Shown: in pieces, positions 23,530-32,701 of the stretch
Layout: each line of letters opens with the position of its first letter
How positions within the stretch are numbered: the first letter of the stretch is position 1
Origin: Chitinophagales bacterium
GTDB taxonomy: Bacteria > Bacteroidota > Bacteroidia > Chitinophagales > BACL12
Reading direction: 5' to 3'
Length of the DNA stretch: 64,000 nucleotides
NCBI GenBank assembly: GCA_020636645.1
Contig: JACJXO010000003.1
Span: 372,001 to 436,000 of the forward strand
Position numbers and translations under genes: made by a program
Notes under the pieces: model-generated
What the model was told of the DNA's origin: nothing
What the model saw: only the letters and a program-made list of their open reading frames with translations
Database searches by the model: none

Positions 23530-24498
23530 GTGAATTTGGTTCGCGATATCCTGCGGAATCCTGCTTTCGACTTTTCCGTGACATGCCTGCAAACCTTTCA
23601 GGAACAGGCTGCCGCCAACCCTGTGTACAAAGCCTGGCTGGAAGGCATTCAAACAGATCCGCAGCAAATTACCCACCCGTATGAAATCCCATTCCTGCCT
23701 GTAGAGTTGTTCAAGACCCACACGATCAGAACCGGGCATTTTGCACCGGAACTGAGCTTCATGAGCAGTGGTACAACAGGGCAGCGTTCCACACATGACA
23801 TTGCATCTGCCAACGATTATACTGCTGTTCTGCTGGAAGGATTCCGGATCACTTTTGGGCCACCCGAACAATACCGGATACTTTGCCTGCTTCCCAGCTA
23901 TCATGAAACCGGGCATTCCAGTCTGGTTTTCATGTGCCGCCAGCTGATGCAATTCAGTGCGCATCCTGACAATGGTTTCTATCACGGGCAAACAAACCGT
24001 TTGCTGGATCTGCTGTATGCACCTTGCGAACGCCCTACCATTCTGATAGGTGTCAGCTATGCCTTGCTTGATCTTGCTGAAAATGTGCATGCACCCCTTC
24101 AGGATACAATCGTTATAGAAACCGGAGGGATGAAAGGGCGCCGTGTTGAAATGATCAGAGATGAACTGCATGAGGCTCTTTGCGCAGGTTTTGGACTGGA
24201 TACTATTTACAGTGAATATGGCATGACAGAGTTACTGTCGCAGGCATGGTCTTCCGGTGGAGGTATATTCTATCCACCACCGTGGATGCAAATTCAGATA
24301 GCCGATGCTGAAGACCCATTCCATATGTTACCAGCTGGAAGAACCGGCCTCCTGCAGATCATTGACCTGGCCAATCAGCACTCCTGTTCTTTCATTGGCA
24401 CAAGAGACCTGGGAAGGTTAAGAGATGATGGCGGATTTGAGGTGCTTGGCCGTGCAGACAACAGTGATATCAGAGGATGCAATCTCCTGATCACTTAA
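23530..24498 (+). CDS. LuxE/PaaK-type acyl-protein synthetase-like enzyme
   Basis: 322 residues of the adenylate-forming ligase superfamily, LuxE branch. The phosphate-binding loop FMSSGTTGQRSTH is near residue 76, IETGGMKGRR near 198, then YGMTELLSQAWSSGGG, and the C-terminal GRLRDDGGFEVLGRADNSDIRGCN matches the adenylation hinge. LuxE activates fatty acids as acyl-AMP in bioluminescent bacteria, but no lux genes are present here. In Bacteroidota such stand-alone genes are common with unknown substrates. The GTG start is supported by the promoter element four bases upstream. Its stop overlaps the stop of pgi on the other strand by three bases. Confidence 0.82.
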   Translation: MNLVRDILRNPAFDFSVTCLQTFQEQAAANPVYKAWLEGIQTDPQQITHPYEIPFLPVELFKTHTIRTGHFAPELSFMSSGTTGQRSTHDIASANDYTAVLLEGFRITFGPPEQYRILCLLPSYHETGHSSLVFMCRQLMQFSAHPDNGFYHGQTNRLLDLLYAPCERPTILIGVSYALLDLAENVHAPLQDTIVIETGGMKGRRVEMIRDELHEALCAGFGLDTIYSEYGMTELLSQAWSSGGGIFYPPPWMQIQIADAEDPFHMLPAGRTGLLQIIDLANQHSCSFIGTRDLGRLRDDGGFEVLGRADNSDIRGCNLLIT

Positions 24499-26147
24499 GA
24501 CCTTAGTCTAAGAACCTCTTTGATCAGGCCGATGGTAGATCCATCATGTCCGGACGGTTCCTTTCTGCCTGAAATTTCAGGCAGGATCTTAGCTGCAAGC
24601 TTCTTGCCGAGTTCCACACCCCATTGGTCAAAGCTGAAAACATTCCACAGTACACCCTGAACAAAGATCTTGTGTTCATAAAGGGCAATGAGCTGGCCAA
24701 GTTGAAAGGCATTACATTCAGGAACAATGATCGTTGTAGATGGGATATTTCCCGGGAACACCCTGTAGGGCAGCTGAAACTGTATTTCTTCTTCGGTCAT
24801 TCCGGAATGCTCCAGTTCTTCACGAACTTCTTCTGCTGTCTTTCCTTTCATCATGGCTTCACTTTGTGCCAGACAATGAGACAGAAGAATGGCATGATGA
24901 TCACCCAACGGATTCTGCGATCGGGCCGGAACAATGAAATCACATGGAATGAGCTGTGTTCCCTGATGGATCAGCTGATAAAAAGCATGCTGGCCGTTGG
25001 TACCGGGTGCACCCCAAACCACCGGACCGGTTGGATAACTGACCTCCTTGCCTCTTCTGTCTATTCGCTTTCCATTGCTTTCCATATCTGCCTGCTGGAG
25101 ATAGGCAGGAAATTTCTCCAGGTACTGATCATAGGGTAAGACTGCATGTGTGCGGGCTTCAAAAAACTGGTTGTACCACCAGCCCAGCAAACCCATGATG
25201 ACAGGAATGTTCTTGTTCAAGGGAGCTGTTCTGACATGTTCATCTACCGCGTATGCACCATTCAGTAATGAATCAAAACCATCGGCGCCAATAGCCAGCA
25301 TGATGCTTAGCCCAATAGCACTCCAAAGTGAAAATCGTCCGCCAACCCAGTCCCAGAAACCAAAAATATTGTCCGGATCTATCCCGAATGCCTGAGCTTC
25401 CTGTAAGGCTGTAGAAACGGCTACAAAATGCCTGGCAATGTCTTCTTCCTGCATGCCGCTTTCCAGGAACCATTGCTTTGCAGAACGGGCATTGGTCATG
25501 GTCTCCTGGGTGGTAAAGGTCTTACTGGCAATGATGAACAAGGTCGTAGCCGGATCGAGATCCTGTACACATTCTACCAGATGTGTTGCATCTACATTAG
25601 ACACAAAATGCACCCGGATTCCCTTCTTGTGAAATGGTTTTAGTGCTTCACACACCATTGCAGGCCCGAGGTCTGATCCTCCTATGCCAATATTGACCAC
25701 ATCGGTGTAGGATCTGCCATCGGCACCAGTGCGAATTCCGGCATGAATCTCATTGCAGAATAGACGCATTTTTTCCAGCACCTGTCTGATTGCAGGCTTC
25801 ACATCTTCACCATCCACCACCACCATCCGATCGCTCTGATCTCGCAAGGCAGTATGCAGTACCGCACGGTTTTCTGTACGGTTGACAGGCTCCCCCGAAA
25901 ACAAGGCATCCATGGCCTCTTTCAGCTGGCAGGAAGCGGCAAGATCTGTAAGCAGTGTAAGTGTTTCATCTGTGATCATGTGTTTGGAGAAATCAACCAA
26001 CATGCCCTCCTGATGAAAAGAAAATCGATCAAAACGTGTAGGGTCCTGGTCAAAAAGTGCACGCATGTGCTGTGTCTTCCATGTCTCTGCATGCTGCTGA
26101 AGAGAAGCAAAAGCTGGTGTTTCAATACCGTTTATATCAGGAAACAT
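24495..26147 (-). CDS. pgi: Glucose-6-phosphate isomerase
   Basis: 550 residues beginning MFPDINGIETPAFASLQQHA. It carries both PGI signatures: VNIGIGGSDLGPAMVCEAL with IASKTFTTQETMTNA, and GMLVDFSKHMI near the start. The catalytic Glu and His are in VWGAPGTNGQHAFYQL, and NVFSFDQWGVELGKKLA closes the fold. It interconverts glucose-6-phosphate and fructose-6-phosphate. The open frame runs on upstream into the kinase gene, but 26147 is where homology begins, three bases after that gene's stop. It is co-transcribed with the sugar-kinase-like gene. Confidence 0.96.
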   Translation of the reverse strand: MFPDINGIETPAFASLQQHAETWKTQHMRALFDQDPTRFDRFSFHQEGMLVDFSKHMITDETLTLLTDLAASCQLKEAMDALFSGEPVNRTENRAVLHTALRDQSDRMVVVDGEDVKPAIRQVLEKMRLFCNEIHAGIRTGADGRSYTDVVNIGIGGSDLGPAMVCEALKPFHKKGIRVHFVSNVDATHLVECVQDLDPATTLFIIASKTFTTQETMTNARSAKQWFLESGMQEEDIARHFVAVSTALQEAQAFGIDPDNIFGFWDWVGGRFSLWSAIGLSIMLAIGADGFDSLLNGAYAVDEHVRTAPLNKNIPVIMGLLGWWYNQFFEARTHAVLPYDQYLEKFPAYLQQADMESNGKRIDRRGKEVSYPTGPVVWGAPGTNGQHAFYQLIHQGTQLIPCDFIVPARSQNPLGDHHAILLSHCLAQSEAMMKGKTAEEVREELEHSGMTEEEIQFQLPYRVFPGNIPSTTIIVPECNAFQLGQLIALYEHKIFVQGVLWNVFSFDQWGVELGKKLAAKILPEISGRKEPSGHDGSTIGLIKEVLRLRS

Positions 26148-26149
26148 AG

Positions 26150-26989
26150 TCAGTGTTTTTGTTGATGAAAACGTATCAGACCCGGAAGCGGATCTGCGTG
26201 GATCTGACCGGTTAACCGGCCATGGCTGCTGCATACCTTCCGCAACTGATCTTCAAAAACGGCTGCTACAGAACCGGTTGCATGAACAGGAAGCCCGGAG
26301 GTTTCAGAACGACGGAGGAATGCCTGGTAGAAACGTTCCAACTCATCTGAAATCTGCTGTGCCATCCAGGGATGATCAGCATGTGCACTGCAGAATCTGC
26401 TATATCCGGCAATGTGCTTATTGGGCGATTGCTCCTGGTAAGCCATGTGCAACACCGCATCTCTGGTAACAGGATAGGAGGCAGAGAAGGCAGCCATCAG
26501 GTCAGCGGGCATCTGCTCATACAGATAGGCCGCGAGCATGCGCTTGCCAAAGGCAAAACCACTGCCTTCATCCCCCAGCAGATAGCCCAGGCTGTACTGA
26601 TCATGTGACATGTTCACACCGTCATACAAACATGCGTTGGAACCTGTGCCAAGAATGCAGACTACACCAGGCTGGTTTCCTGCCAACCCGCGACAGGCAG
26701 CCATCAGGTCATTGAACACCCTGATCTCTGCATGAACAAAACAGCTGCCCAGTAATTGTTGAAGGATGGCATCATTGCGAAGGTTTCCGGCTCCTGAACC
26801 ATAAAAATATACGGCAGAAACTGAAGCTGCCTGCGCAGCACTGAACACTTCTCTGACGGCACCTTCAAACGCTTCAGGTGAAGAATAATTGGGATTGAAG
26901 CCTGCAGTTGAAAAAGTATGCGCCTGAGTTGCTTCTTTCAGCAAAGCCCAGTTGGTTTTGGTGGAACCACTGTCAGCAATAAGGATCAC
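26150..26989 (-). CDS. BadF/BadG-type ATPase, N-acetylglucosamine-kinase-like
   Basis: 279 residues of the ASKHA fold. The phosphate-1 motif is ILIADSGSTKTNWALL at the start, phosphate-2 is VVCILGTGSNACLYDG, and GYLLGDEGSGFAFGKRML and HATGSVAAVFEDQL follow. These fit the N-acetylglucosamine kinase group of the BadF/BadG family, which phosphorylates amino sugars, perhaps those recycled from peptidoglycan. It lies between the CNNM/CorC gene (four-base overlap) and pgi (two bases), giving a carbohydrate-phosphate context. The exact substrate is inference. Confidence 0.82.
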   Translation of the reverse strand: MILIADSGSTKTNWALLKEATQAHTFSTAGFNPNYSSPEAFEGAVREVFSAAQAASVSAVYFYGSGAGNLRNDAILQQLLGSCFVHAEIRVFNDLMAACRGLAGNQPGVVCILGTGSNACLYDGVNMSHDQYSLGYLLGDEGSGFAFGKRMLAAYLYEQMPADLMAAFSASYPVTRDAVLHMAYQEQSPNKHIAGYSRFCSAHADHPWMAQQISDELERFYQAFLRRSETSGLPVHATGSVAAVFEDQLRKVCSSHGRLTGQIHADPLPGLIRFHQQKH

Positions 26990-28290
26990 GACTCGTTTTC
27001 GTTGGGTTCAGCCGGACGGAACAATACCTTATCGATCCTGGAACCGTCCATATCGATCACTTCAAACTCATTGTCTTTCCAGGTTAACTTTTCCCCTTCA
27101 GAGGGTATCCTGTCCAGCTCCTGTATGATCAAACCGGCAACCGTGTTGTATTCCAGTTCTTCCAGGTTGTCAAATTCTTCAATATCAAAGTACACCAGGA
27201 AGTCATAGAATGGAAGGCCAGCATCTATCAGAAAGCTGCCATCGTCGCGGCGAATGATGCTGTAGTCAGGCAGGTTCAGTTCATCAAACTCGCCTACAAT
27301 GGCTTCCAGAATATCATTGATGGTAACCAGGCCCTGAACCGAACCGTATTCATCTACTACCAGGGCATAATGCACTTTTGATTGCTTGAACTTTTCCAGT
27401 ACGGTATAAGAAGTATTGTTTTCCGGCAGAAACAGCACCGGCTTGATATAATCACGCAGTTTTCCGTATTTCTCTTCGTCGCTTGCAAGGAACAGGTTCT
27501 TGATATAAACAATACCAAGTGCCTTGTCCAGGTCTCCGTCACAAACAGGATAGACAGAGTGCACCTCTGTGGAGATGGTATGCTTCAGTTCTTCAGGACC
27601 CGAATTGATATCCAGCCATACAATATCACTGCGGTGGGTCATAAGTGATGCGATCCTTCTGTCGCCCAGATGAAACACCCGCTCCACAATGTCCTGTTCG
27701 ATCTCTTCAATTTCGCCGGAGTCAGTTCCCTCCTGTATCATGGCCTTGATCTCTTCTTCTGTTACCCGGTCATCATTCGAGTGCTTCAGCCTCATGAGAC
27801 GTATCAGGCCATTGGTGGCAGATGTCAGCACCCAGCTGAAAGGGGCAGTAACTTTTGACAGCATGGTCATAGGTGCTGCCATGATCTTGGCTATGGATTC
27901 TGAATAGCTGAGGCCAATTCTTTTAGGCAGCAATTCACCCACAAGGAGAGACAGGCCGGTTATGAAGATGACCACAATGGTGACCGCCAGACTATCTGCA
28001 TAAACCGCAACTGCATCCCACTGAGAAAGCCAGCCAATAATGGGCTCTTTCAGGGTATCACCGGAATATATACCTGTCAGGATGCTGATCAGGGTTATTC
28101 CTATCTGGACAGTAGAGAGGAATCTGCCAGGTTGGTTGTGCAGTTCCAGTGCTGCAGCAGCTCTCTTATCGCCCTTTCTTGCGGCTGTTTCCAGCCTGCT
28201 TTTACGCAGTGAGATCATAGCGATCTCGCTCATGGCGAAAAGCCCGTTCAGGCATATCAACAGAAAAATGATCAGGAAATCGGTTATCAT
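26986..28290 (-). CDS. CNNM/CorC (HlyC-type) membrane protein with CBS domains
   Basis: 434 residues. The N-terminal CNNM/DUF21 domain (about 1-190) has four hydrophobic segments and LICLNGLFAMSEIAMISLRKSRLE. Two CBS motifs follow (about 205-330: MTHRSDIVWLDINS and VVDEYGSVQGLVTINDILEAIVGE), then a CorC_HlyC domain at the C-terminus (DGSFLIDAGLPFYDFLVYF). Such proteins are linked to Mg or Co efflux; the name haemolysin is historical. It is the first gene of a three-gene minus unit ending with pgi. A TATTTTTA element is 11 bases upstream. Confidence 0.92.
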   Translation of the reverse strand: MITDFLIIFLLICLNGLFAMSEIAMISLRKSRLETAARKGDKRAAAALELHNQPGRFLSTVQIGITLISILTGIYSGDTLKEPIIGWLSQWDAVAVYADSLAVTIVVIFITGLSLLVGELLPKRIGLSYSESIAKIMAAPMTMLSKVTAPFSWVLTSATNGLIRLMRLKHSNDDRVTEEEIKAMIQEGTDSGEIEEIEQDIVERVFHLGDRRIASLMTHRSDIVWLDINSGPEELKHTISTEVHSVYPVCDGDLDKALGIVYIKNLFLASDEEKYGKLRDYIKPVLFLPENNTSYTVLEKFKQSKVHYALVVDEYGSVQGLVTINDILEAIVGEFDELNLPDYSIIRRDDGSFLIDAGLPFYDFLVYFDIEEFDNLEELEYNTVAGLIIQELDRIPSEGEKLTWKDNEFEVIDMDGSRIDKVLFRPAEPNENES

Positions 28291-28301
28291 GCGTGATCGC
28301 T

Positions 28302-28309
28302 TAAAAATA
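28302..28309 (-). promoter_or_regulatory. -7 promoter element for the CNNM/CorC-kinase-pgi unit
   Basis: The minus strand reads TATTTTTA, one change from consensus, 11 bases before the start codon. Confidence 0.4.
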
Positions 28310-28519
28310 GGTAATTCCGCCTTATGCCAAAGGAGGTCTGTAGATATGAAATGAACGGGTATTTCGGGGGCGGGCCGGGGTCGTCAGCAGCAGACATCAG
28401 GACAGGTCTTTGCGCAAAATTAGCTATTTGAACAGAATCGGTCTATTTCACGATAATGTCAAAAGGTCATAATTAGGTTTTGCACCTTGTTTTTACTCTA
28501 TTTGGTCACTGATATTCAG
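28310..28519. other. Non-coding stretch between divergent genes with G-rich run and palindrome
   Basis: No credible gene. It holds a G-rich run (28366-28380: three G blocks of five, three and four) and a ten-base palindrome TTTGCGCAAA (28409-28418). The remainder is AT-rich. The divergent promoters lie at each end. Confidence 0.5.
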
Positions 28520-28527
28520 TAATTTTG
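28520..28527 (+). promoter_or_regulatory. -7 promoter element for the M43 protease
   Basis: TAATTTTG, full consensus match, 29 bases before the ATG. A TTG occurs 15 bases upstream of the octamer. Confidence 0.55.
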
Positions 28528-28556
28528 ACTGTAAATACATCCTACATACCATTCTT

Positions 28557-30659
28557 ATGAAAAGAACTGTATTACTCCTCCTGTCCGTGATTATTACTTC
28601 CGGTTTGTATGCACAGTCGGCAGAACAGTGCGGAACTCCTGATGTGGACCATCGCCTGCAGGAAGAAAATGCCGGTTACACAGCACGCCGTGCATATGTT
28701 GAAGATTTCACCCAGAAATATATCAATAAGCACCTGGCCAGTGGTACCAGAGCTGATGTCATCACCATTCCGGTTGTAGTGCATGTGGTATATGAAAATG
28801 ACCTGGAAAACATCTCCGATGCCCAGGTGCTCTCACAGATTGATGTACTTAATGAAGATCTGCGCAGACTCAATGCAGATGCTGCAGATACACCAGCAGA
28901 GTTTGATGCAGTTGCGGCTGATTTTGAAATTGAGTTTTGCATGGCTACGGTCGATCCGGACGGAAACCCGACCACCGGTATTGTAAGAATACCAACTACG
29001 TCCAGTTCATTCGGCATCAGTGATGATGTAAAATTCACTGCTTCAGGTGGCGATGACGCCTGGCCTGCCGATGAATATATGAATATGTGGAGCTGCGATC
29101 TGGGTTCAGGTTTGCTGGGTTATGCGCAGTTTCCCGGAGGGCCCGATGAAACTGATGGAGTGGTCATCACATATTCCAGCTTTGGCCGTGAAGGATATGT
29201 AATTGCACCTTATGACCTCGGTCGAACAGGAACGCATGAGGTAGGTCACTGGCTCAACCTCTATCATATCTGGGGTGATGCAGCCGGTTGCGGAACAGAT
29301 GATTCAGTAGATGACACCCCCGTACAGGATGTACAGACCTTTGGTTGTCCTACCTATCCGCTGGCAGATGCCTGCAGTGAGTCCATACAGTTTCAGAATT
29401 ATATGGACTATACAGATGATGCCTGCTACAATATGTTTACCGAAGGACAGAAAGACAGAGCCCGTGCCATATTTGAAGCAGGCGGAGCCAGGTTTGCCCT
29501 GGGTAATTCTCTTGCCTGTGTGAGTTATAATTTTGATGCTGAGGCACTGGAGATCGTATCTCCTGTTGGCAACTATTGTTTCTCCACCTTCTCTCCTATT
29601 GTTACCATCCGCAATACCGGTCTGGAAACCATGACCAGTGTAGATATTCAATACAGCATTGACGGAGCCTCTCCATTAACATATTTCTGGACTGGTTCAC
29701 TGGAAACCTATGAAACGGAAGATGTGACCCTGCCTTCCATTTCTCTTGGAGATGGTGCACACAGCATAGTAGTTACCGTGGTTGATCCAAACGGACAACC
29801 TGATGAAAACAGCAGCAATGACGAGGCCAGCAGTGATTTCTTTATCAATACCTTCGGGCTCACCCTCCCGCTTATTCAGGGATTTGAAGTAGATCCATTC
29901 CCCTATGCCGGCTATACCGTCCATAACCCTGATGGCAGCTTTACCTGGGAAAGAACAACAGCAGCTGCCAAAACTGGTTCTGCCTCCGTGTTCATGAATC
30001 ACTTTGAGAATACTGCTATCGGTGCTGTTGATGAACTCGAACTGCCTGCCTATAATATGACCGGCATTCCTGCTGCCCACCTGGATTTTGATGTGGCTTA
30101 CGCCAACTATACGCCGGGTGGAGAATACTCTGATTCGCTGGAAGTACTGGTCAGTACTGATTGCGGAGTCAACTGGACCCGTATTTATTACAAAGCCTGG
30201 CCAGACCTGAATACGGCCCCTGCAACAGGTGCTGCATTTATTCCTGCCAATGACCAGTGGCGACTGGAAAGCCTGAGCCTGACACCGTACATTGGCGATA
30301 AGCTGGTTGTGAAGTTCCGCACTGTGAGCAGCTGGGAAAACAATCTGTATCTGGATAATATCAATATTGCCAGTGGTACCGTAGCGGTAAATGATCTTTC
30401 AGACAACTATTGGTTTGAAGTGTACCCGAATCCCGCAGACAACTGGGTCAATATCTCTTACAACTTTGCTTCAGGCCAGTTGTTGCATGTTGATATAATT
30501 GACATGTCTGGCCGCATCGTATTCTCTGATGATCTGCGCAATACTCCGGGTACCATCAGCCAGACCTCTCTGCCTGTGATGGGATTACCCTCTGGCATGT
30601 ACACCATTCGAATCAACGATGATGCACATACCGCACAAAGAAGTATGCTGAAGAACTGA
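28557..30659 (+). CDS. Secreted M43 (cytophagalysin) zinc metalloprotease with T9SS sorting tail
   Basis: 700 residues. Signal peptide (residues 1-20, TVLLLLSVIITSGLYAQ), then a pro-segment and the pappalysin/M43 domain with HEVGHWLNLYH (zinc ligands His227, His231, His237) and the Met-turn in QNYMDYTDDACYNMF. The acidic TDDSVDDTP and paired Cys are usual for M43. The centre has an Ig-like CARDB-type segment (FSPIVTIRNTGLETMTSVDI) and a jelly-roll region (LPLIQGFEVDPFPYAGYTVH). The last 85 residues are a type A T9SS sorting domain: WFEVYPNPADNWVNISYN to GLPSGMYTIRI and a final KN. It is secreted across the outer membrane as a degradative enzyme. A terminator follows. Confidence 0.94.
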   Translation: MKRTVLLLLSVIITSGLYAQSAEQCGTPDVDHRLQEENAGYTARRAYVEDFTQKYINKHLASGTRADVITIPVVVHVVYENDLENISDAQVLSQIDVLNEDLRRLNADAADTPAEFDAVAADFEIEFCMATVDPDGNPTTGIVRIPTTSSSFGISDDVKFTASGGDDAWPADEYMNMWSCDLGSGLLGYAQFPGGPDETDGVVITYSSFGREGYVIAPYDLGRTGTHEVGHWLNLYHIWGDAAGCGTDDSVDDTPVQDVQTFGCPTYPLADACSESIQFQNYMDYTDDACYNMFTEGQKDRARAIFEAGGARFALGNSLACVSYNFDAEALEIVSPVGNYCFSTFSPIVTIRNTGLETMTSVDIQYSIDGASPLTYFWTGSLETYETEDVTLPSISLGDGAHSIVVTVVDPNGQPDENSSNDEASSDFFINTFGLTLPLIQGFEVDPFPYAGYTVHNPDGSFTWERTTAAAKTGSASVFMNHFENTAIGAVDELELPAYNMTGIPAAHLDFDVAYANYTPGGEYSDSLEVLVSTDCGVNWTRIYYKAWPDLNTAPATGAAFIPANDQWRLESLSLTPYIGDKLVVKFRTVSSWENNLYLDNINIASGTVAVNDLSDNYWFEVYPNPADNWVNISYNFASGQLLHVDIIDMSGRIVFSDDLRNTPGTISQTSLPVMGLPSGMYTIRINDDAHTAQRSMLKN

Positions 30660-30677
30660 TCTGAAAAGCAAATAATT

Positions 30678-30706
30678 AAAAGCGCAGCACTGTCTGCGCT
30701 TTTTTA
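30678..30706 (+). terminator. Intrinsic terminator after the M43 protease
   Basis: AAAAGCGCAG (30678-30687) pairs with CTGCGCTTTT (30694-30703) around a six-base loop and is followed by a T-run. Confidence 0.85.
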
Positions 30707-30718
30707 TTTTTACAACCT

Positions 30719-31078
30719 ATGCTCCACCTGGAATCATTCAGAGAATATTGTCTTGCCAAACCCGGTGTAACAGAAGGCTTACCATTCGGGCCTGATGTAC
30801 TGGTCATGAAAGTAGGTGGCAAAATGTTTGCGTTGGCCCCACTGAACACACCCGAAATGCGCATGAACCTGAAATGCGATCCGGAAGATGCTCTGTTGCT
30901 GCGAGACAAGTACCCCATGCACGTGTTGCCGGGTTACCACATGAATAAAATGAACTGGAACACAGTAATTGTGGATGGCAGTATTCCTGACAAACTTCTA
31001 TTGGAATGGATCGACCATTCTTATGATCTGATCCTGGCAAGCTTACCTGCGAAGGTTAGAAAAACCATTCTGCCATGA
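30719..31078 (+). CDS. MmcQ/YjbR family protein
   Basis: 119 residues, the standard length. The CyaY-like double-wing fold pattern is present: SFREYCLAKPGVTEGLPFGPDVLVMKV at the start, KMFALAPLNTPEMRMNLKCDPE in the middle, and PGYHMNKMNWNTVIVDG followed by WIDHSYDLILASLPAKVR. Members may bind DNA, but the cellular role is not known. A TATTTTTA element ends six bases before the ATG. It overlaps the pseudouridine synthase gene by four bases. Confidence 0.9.
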   Translation: MLHLESFREYCLAKPGVTEGLPFGPDVLVMKVGGKMFALAPLNTPEMRMNLKCDPEDALLLRDKYPMHVLPGYHMNKMNWNTVIVDGSIPDKLLLEWIDHSYDLILASLPAKVRKTILP

Positions 31079-31755
31079 TGGATCCTGCCAGGATCTTATA
31101 TGAAGACAACCACCTGATCGCCGTCAACAAATTGCCCGGCGAGATCTCTCAGGGAGACAAGACCGGCGATATCCCCATTGGTGAGCTGGTGAGTGAATAT
31201 TTAAAGGTAAAGTATCAAAAGCCCGGGAATGTGTATCTGGGTGTGCTGCATCGTCTGGACAGGCCTGCAAGTGGTGTACTGCTGTTTGCAAAAACCGGCA
31301 AGGCAGCCGAACGAATGAGCAGGATCATCGCAGAGCGTGAAGTTGAGAAGACCTATTTTGTCATTACAGACCGATGCCCCCAACCTGAAAACGGTTCATT
31401 GACACATCTGCTATGGAAGAACCAAAAACAGAATAAGAGTTATGTGATACAAGGAAACCGCACAGGCGCAAAGGAAGCCAGGTTGCAATACGAATTGGTG
31501 GAACGCTCAGAAAGTTTCTTTTTGCTGCGGGTATTGTTAGAAACGGGAAGACACCATCAGATCAGAGCACAACTTGCTGCCATTGGGTGCCCGGTAAAGG
31601 GAGATCTGAAATATGGCTCTGCCAGATCCAATCCTGATGGATCAGTTTGTTTGCACGCACATACCCTGGCCTTTACCCATCCGGTAACAGGTGCTTATAT
31701 CAGCATCTGTGCCCCCACTCCGAAAAACCATCCGTGGACTCTGTTTAGCACATAA
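31075..31755 (+). CDS. RluA-family pseudouridine synthase
   Basis: 226 residues, short because it lacks an N-terminal S4 domain. The catalytic Asp is in VLHRLDRPASGVLLFAKT (near residue 60). RHHQIRAQLAAIGCPVKGDLKYG is the second signature. Without S4 it resembles the RluC/TruC-like single-domain members, which modify rRNA or tRNA; the target is unknown. It starts with two Met codons overlapping the stop of the MmcQ/YjbR gene. A two-way terminator separates it from the barrel gene on the other strand. Confidence 0.92.
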   Translation: MMDPARILYEDNHLIAVNKLPGEISQGDKTGDIPIGELVSEYLKVKYQKPGNVYLGVLHRLDRPASGVLLFAKTGKAAERMSRIIAEREVEKTYFVITDRCPQPENGSLTHLLWKNQKQNKSYVIQGNRTGAKEARLQYELVERSESFFLLRVLLETGRHHQIRAQLAAIGCPVKGDLKYGSARSNPDGSVCLHAHTLAFTHPVTGAYISICAPTPKNHPWTLFST

Positions 31756-31757
31756 AA

Positions 31758-31787
31758 AAAGCCCCAAATCTTCAGATACGGGGCTTT
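31758..31787. terminator. Two-way intrinsic terminator
   Basis: AAAGCCCC (31758-31765) pairs with GGGGCTTT (31780-31787) around a 14-base loop. Seven A precede it, so it suits the minus gene; the plus side has a shorter T-run. It separates convergent genes. Confidence 0.7.
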
Positions 31788-31805
31788 CCTGTTTTCTTTG
31801 TCAGA

Positions 31806-32576
31806 CTACTGTTTCACATAATAGTGAACGCCGACGGTAAATCCTACAAAAGCATTGCGACTAAACGCATAGTCTGTGTACAGATCTCTGGTTGGCTGTG
31901 AGTTGATGTCAGTAAAACCATAGAACATCCGAAGCTGAGGAGTAAAATAAACCTGCTTATTGGCATAGATATCTGCGCCAAAGGCAAACTGCATTCCCAT
32001 ATCAAATCCGCGGAAGAAATCTTTTGGTTCTTCTTCTGCATCTGTAGCTACAAAATCGGGTACAGCTCCTTCTATGATTACCAGAGGAATATCCACCAGT
32101 TCACCGTTACTTTCCACATCAGCCTGATAGGCCATGTCTGCACTGATCAGAAATCCGAAAGTAGGACCTACCAGAGCATGAAATACGGCTACGGTCTTTT
32201 TGCGTTTTTCTGACTGGAAGCGGTAGAAGATCGGTATCTGAACGTAACTCAGATCGATCTGGCGATAGGTATCCACCTTTGGGTTATTGTCAGAATCAGC
32301 AGAAAAATCTCTGTTTCTGTCAAAATAATCCTGACCCAGTTTTACGTAGTTGATCTCGGTCTGAACACCACTCATACCATCAAAATTGTAGGCAACATCC
32401 ACCCCGCCCATCAGGCCAAATTTATTCTCATAATCCATTTCAGAATAGCCGTAGCTGTTCTGATTGTGAATGAAAACGTTATTGAATCCCAGGTGTCCGC
32501 CTACTCGTAAGCCTACCTGGGCACGGAGTGCAAAACAGGTCAACAATAGCAGAACCGACAATGTGAGTTTCTTCAT
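31806..32576 (-). CDS. Outer-membrane beta-barrel protein (PorT/OmpA-type porin family)
   Basis: 256 residues starting MKKLTLSVLLLLTCFALRAQ, a signal peptide. The barrel begins VGLRVGGHLGFNNVFIHN and continues with YENKFGLMGGVDVAYNFDG, SGVQTEINYVKLGQDYF and LSYVQIPIFYRFQSEK, which is the outer-membrane beta-barrel (PF13568-like) pattern, and ends FVGFTVGVHYYVKQ. Function unknown. The open frame begins six codons earlier, but the ATG at 32576 starts the signal peptide. A TATATTTG element lies 15 bases upstream. Confidence 0.82.
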   Translation of the reverse strand: MKKLTLSVLLLLTCFALRAQVGLRVGGHLGFNNVFIHNQNSYGYSEMDYENKFGLMGGVDVAYNFDGMSGVQTEINYVKLGQDYFDRNRDFSADSDNNPKVDTYRQIDLSYVQIPIFYRFQSEKRKKTVAVFHALVGPTFGFLISADMAYQADVESNGELVDIPLVIIEGAVPDFVATDAEEEPKDFFRGFDMGMQFAFGADIYANKQVYFTPQLRMFYGFTDINSQPTRDLYTDYAFSRNAFVGFTVGVHYYVKQ

Positions 32577-32591
32577 GGTTGATTTTTGTGA

Positions 32592-32599
32592 CAAATATA
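32592..32599 (-). promoter_or_regulatory. -7 promoter element for the barrel gene
   Basis: The minus strand reads TATATTTG, full consensus match. Confidence 0.55.
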
Positions 32600-32655
32600 C
32601 AGGTCAAATTGTAATACTATATTAAATATTGACCCAAATGTTAAAATAAAGTGAC

Positions 32656-32684
32656 AAAAAAAAGGGAGCAAATGCCCCCTTTTT
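32656..32684 (-). terminator. Intrinsic terminator after the T9SS cargo gene
   Basis: On the minus strand GGGGGC pairs with GCTCCC (one G-U wobble) around ATTT, followed by eight or nine T. It ends the gene at 32702. Confidence 0.75.
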
Positions 32685-32701
32685 GAGAATGACAAGAATG
32701 A

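Noticed and set aside
26148..26234. N-terminal extension of 29 residues for pgi
   Set aside because: It lies within the coding sequence of the upstream kinase, and the family's N-terminus begins at 26147.
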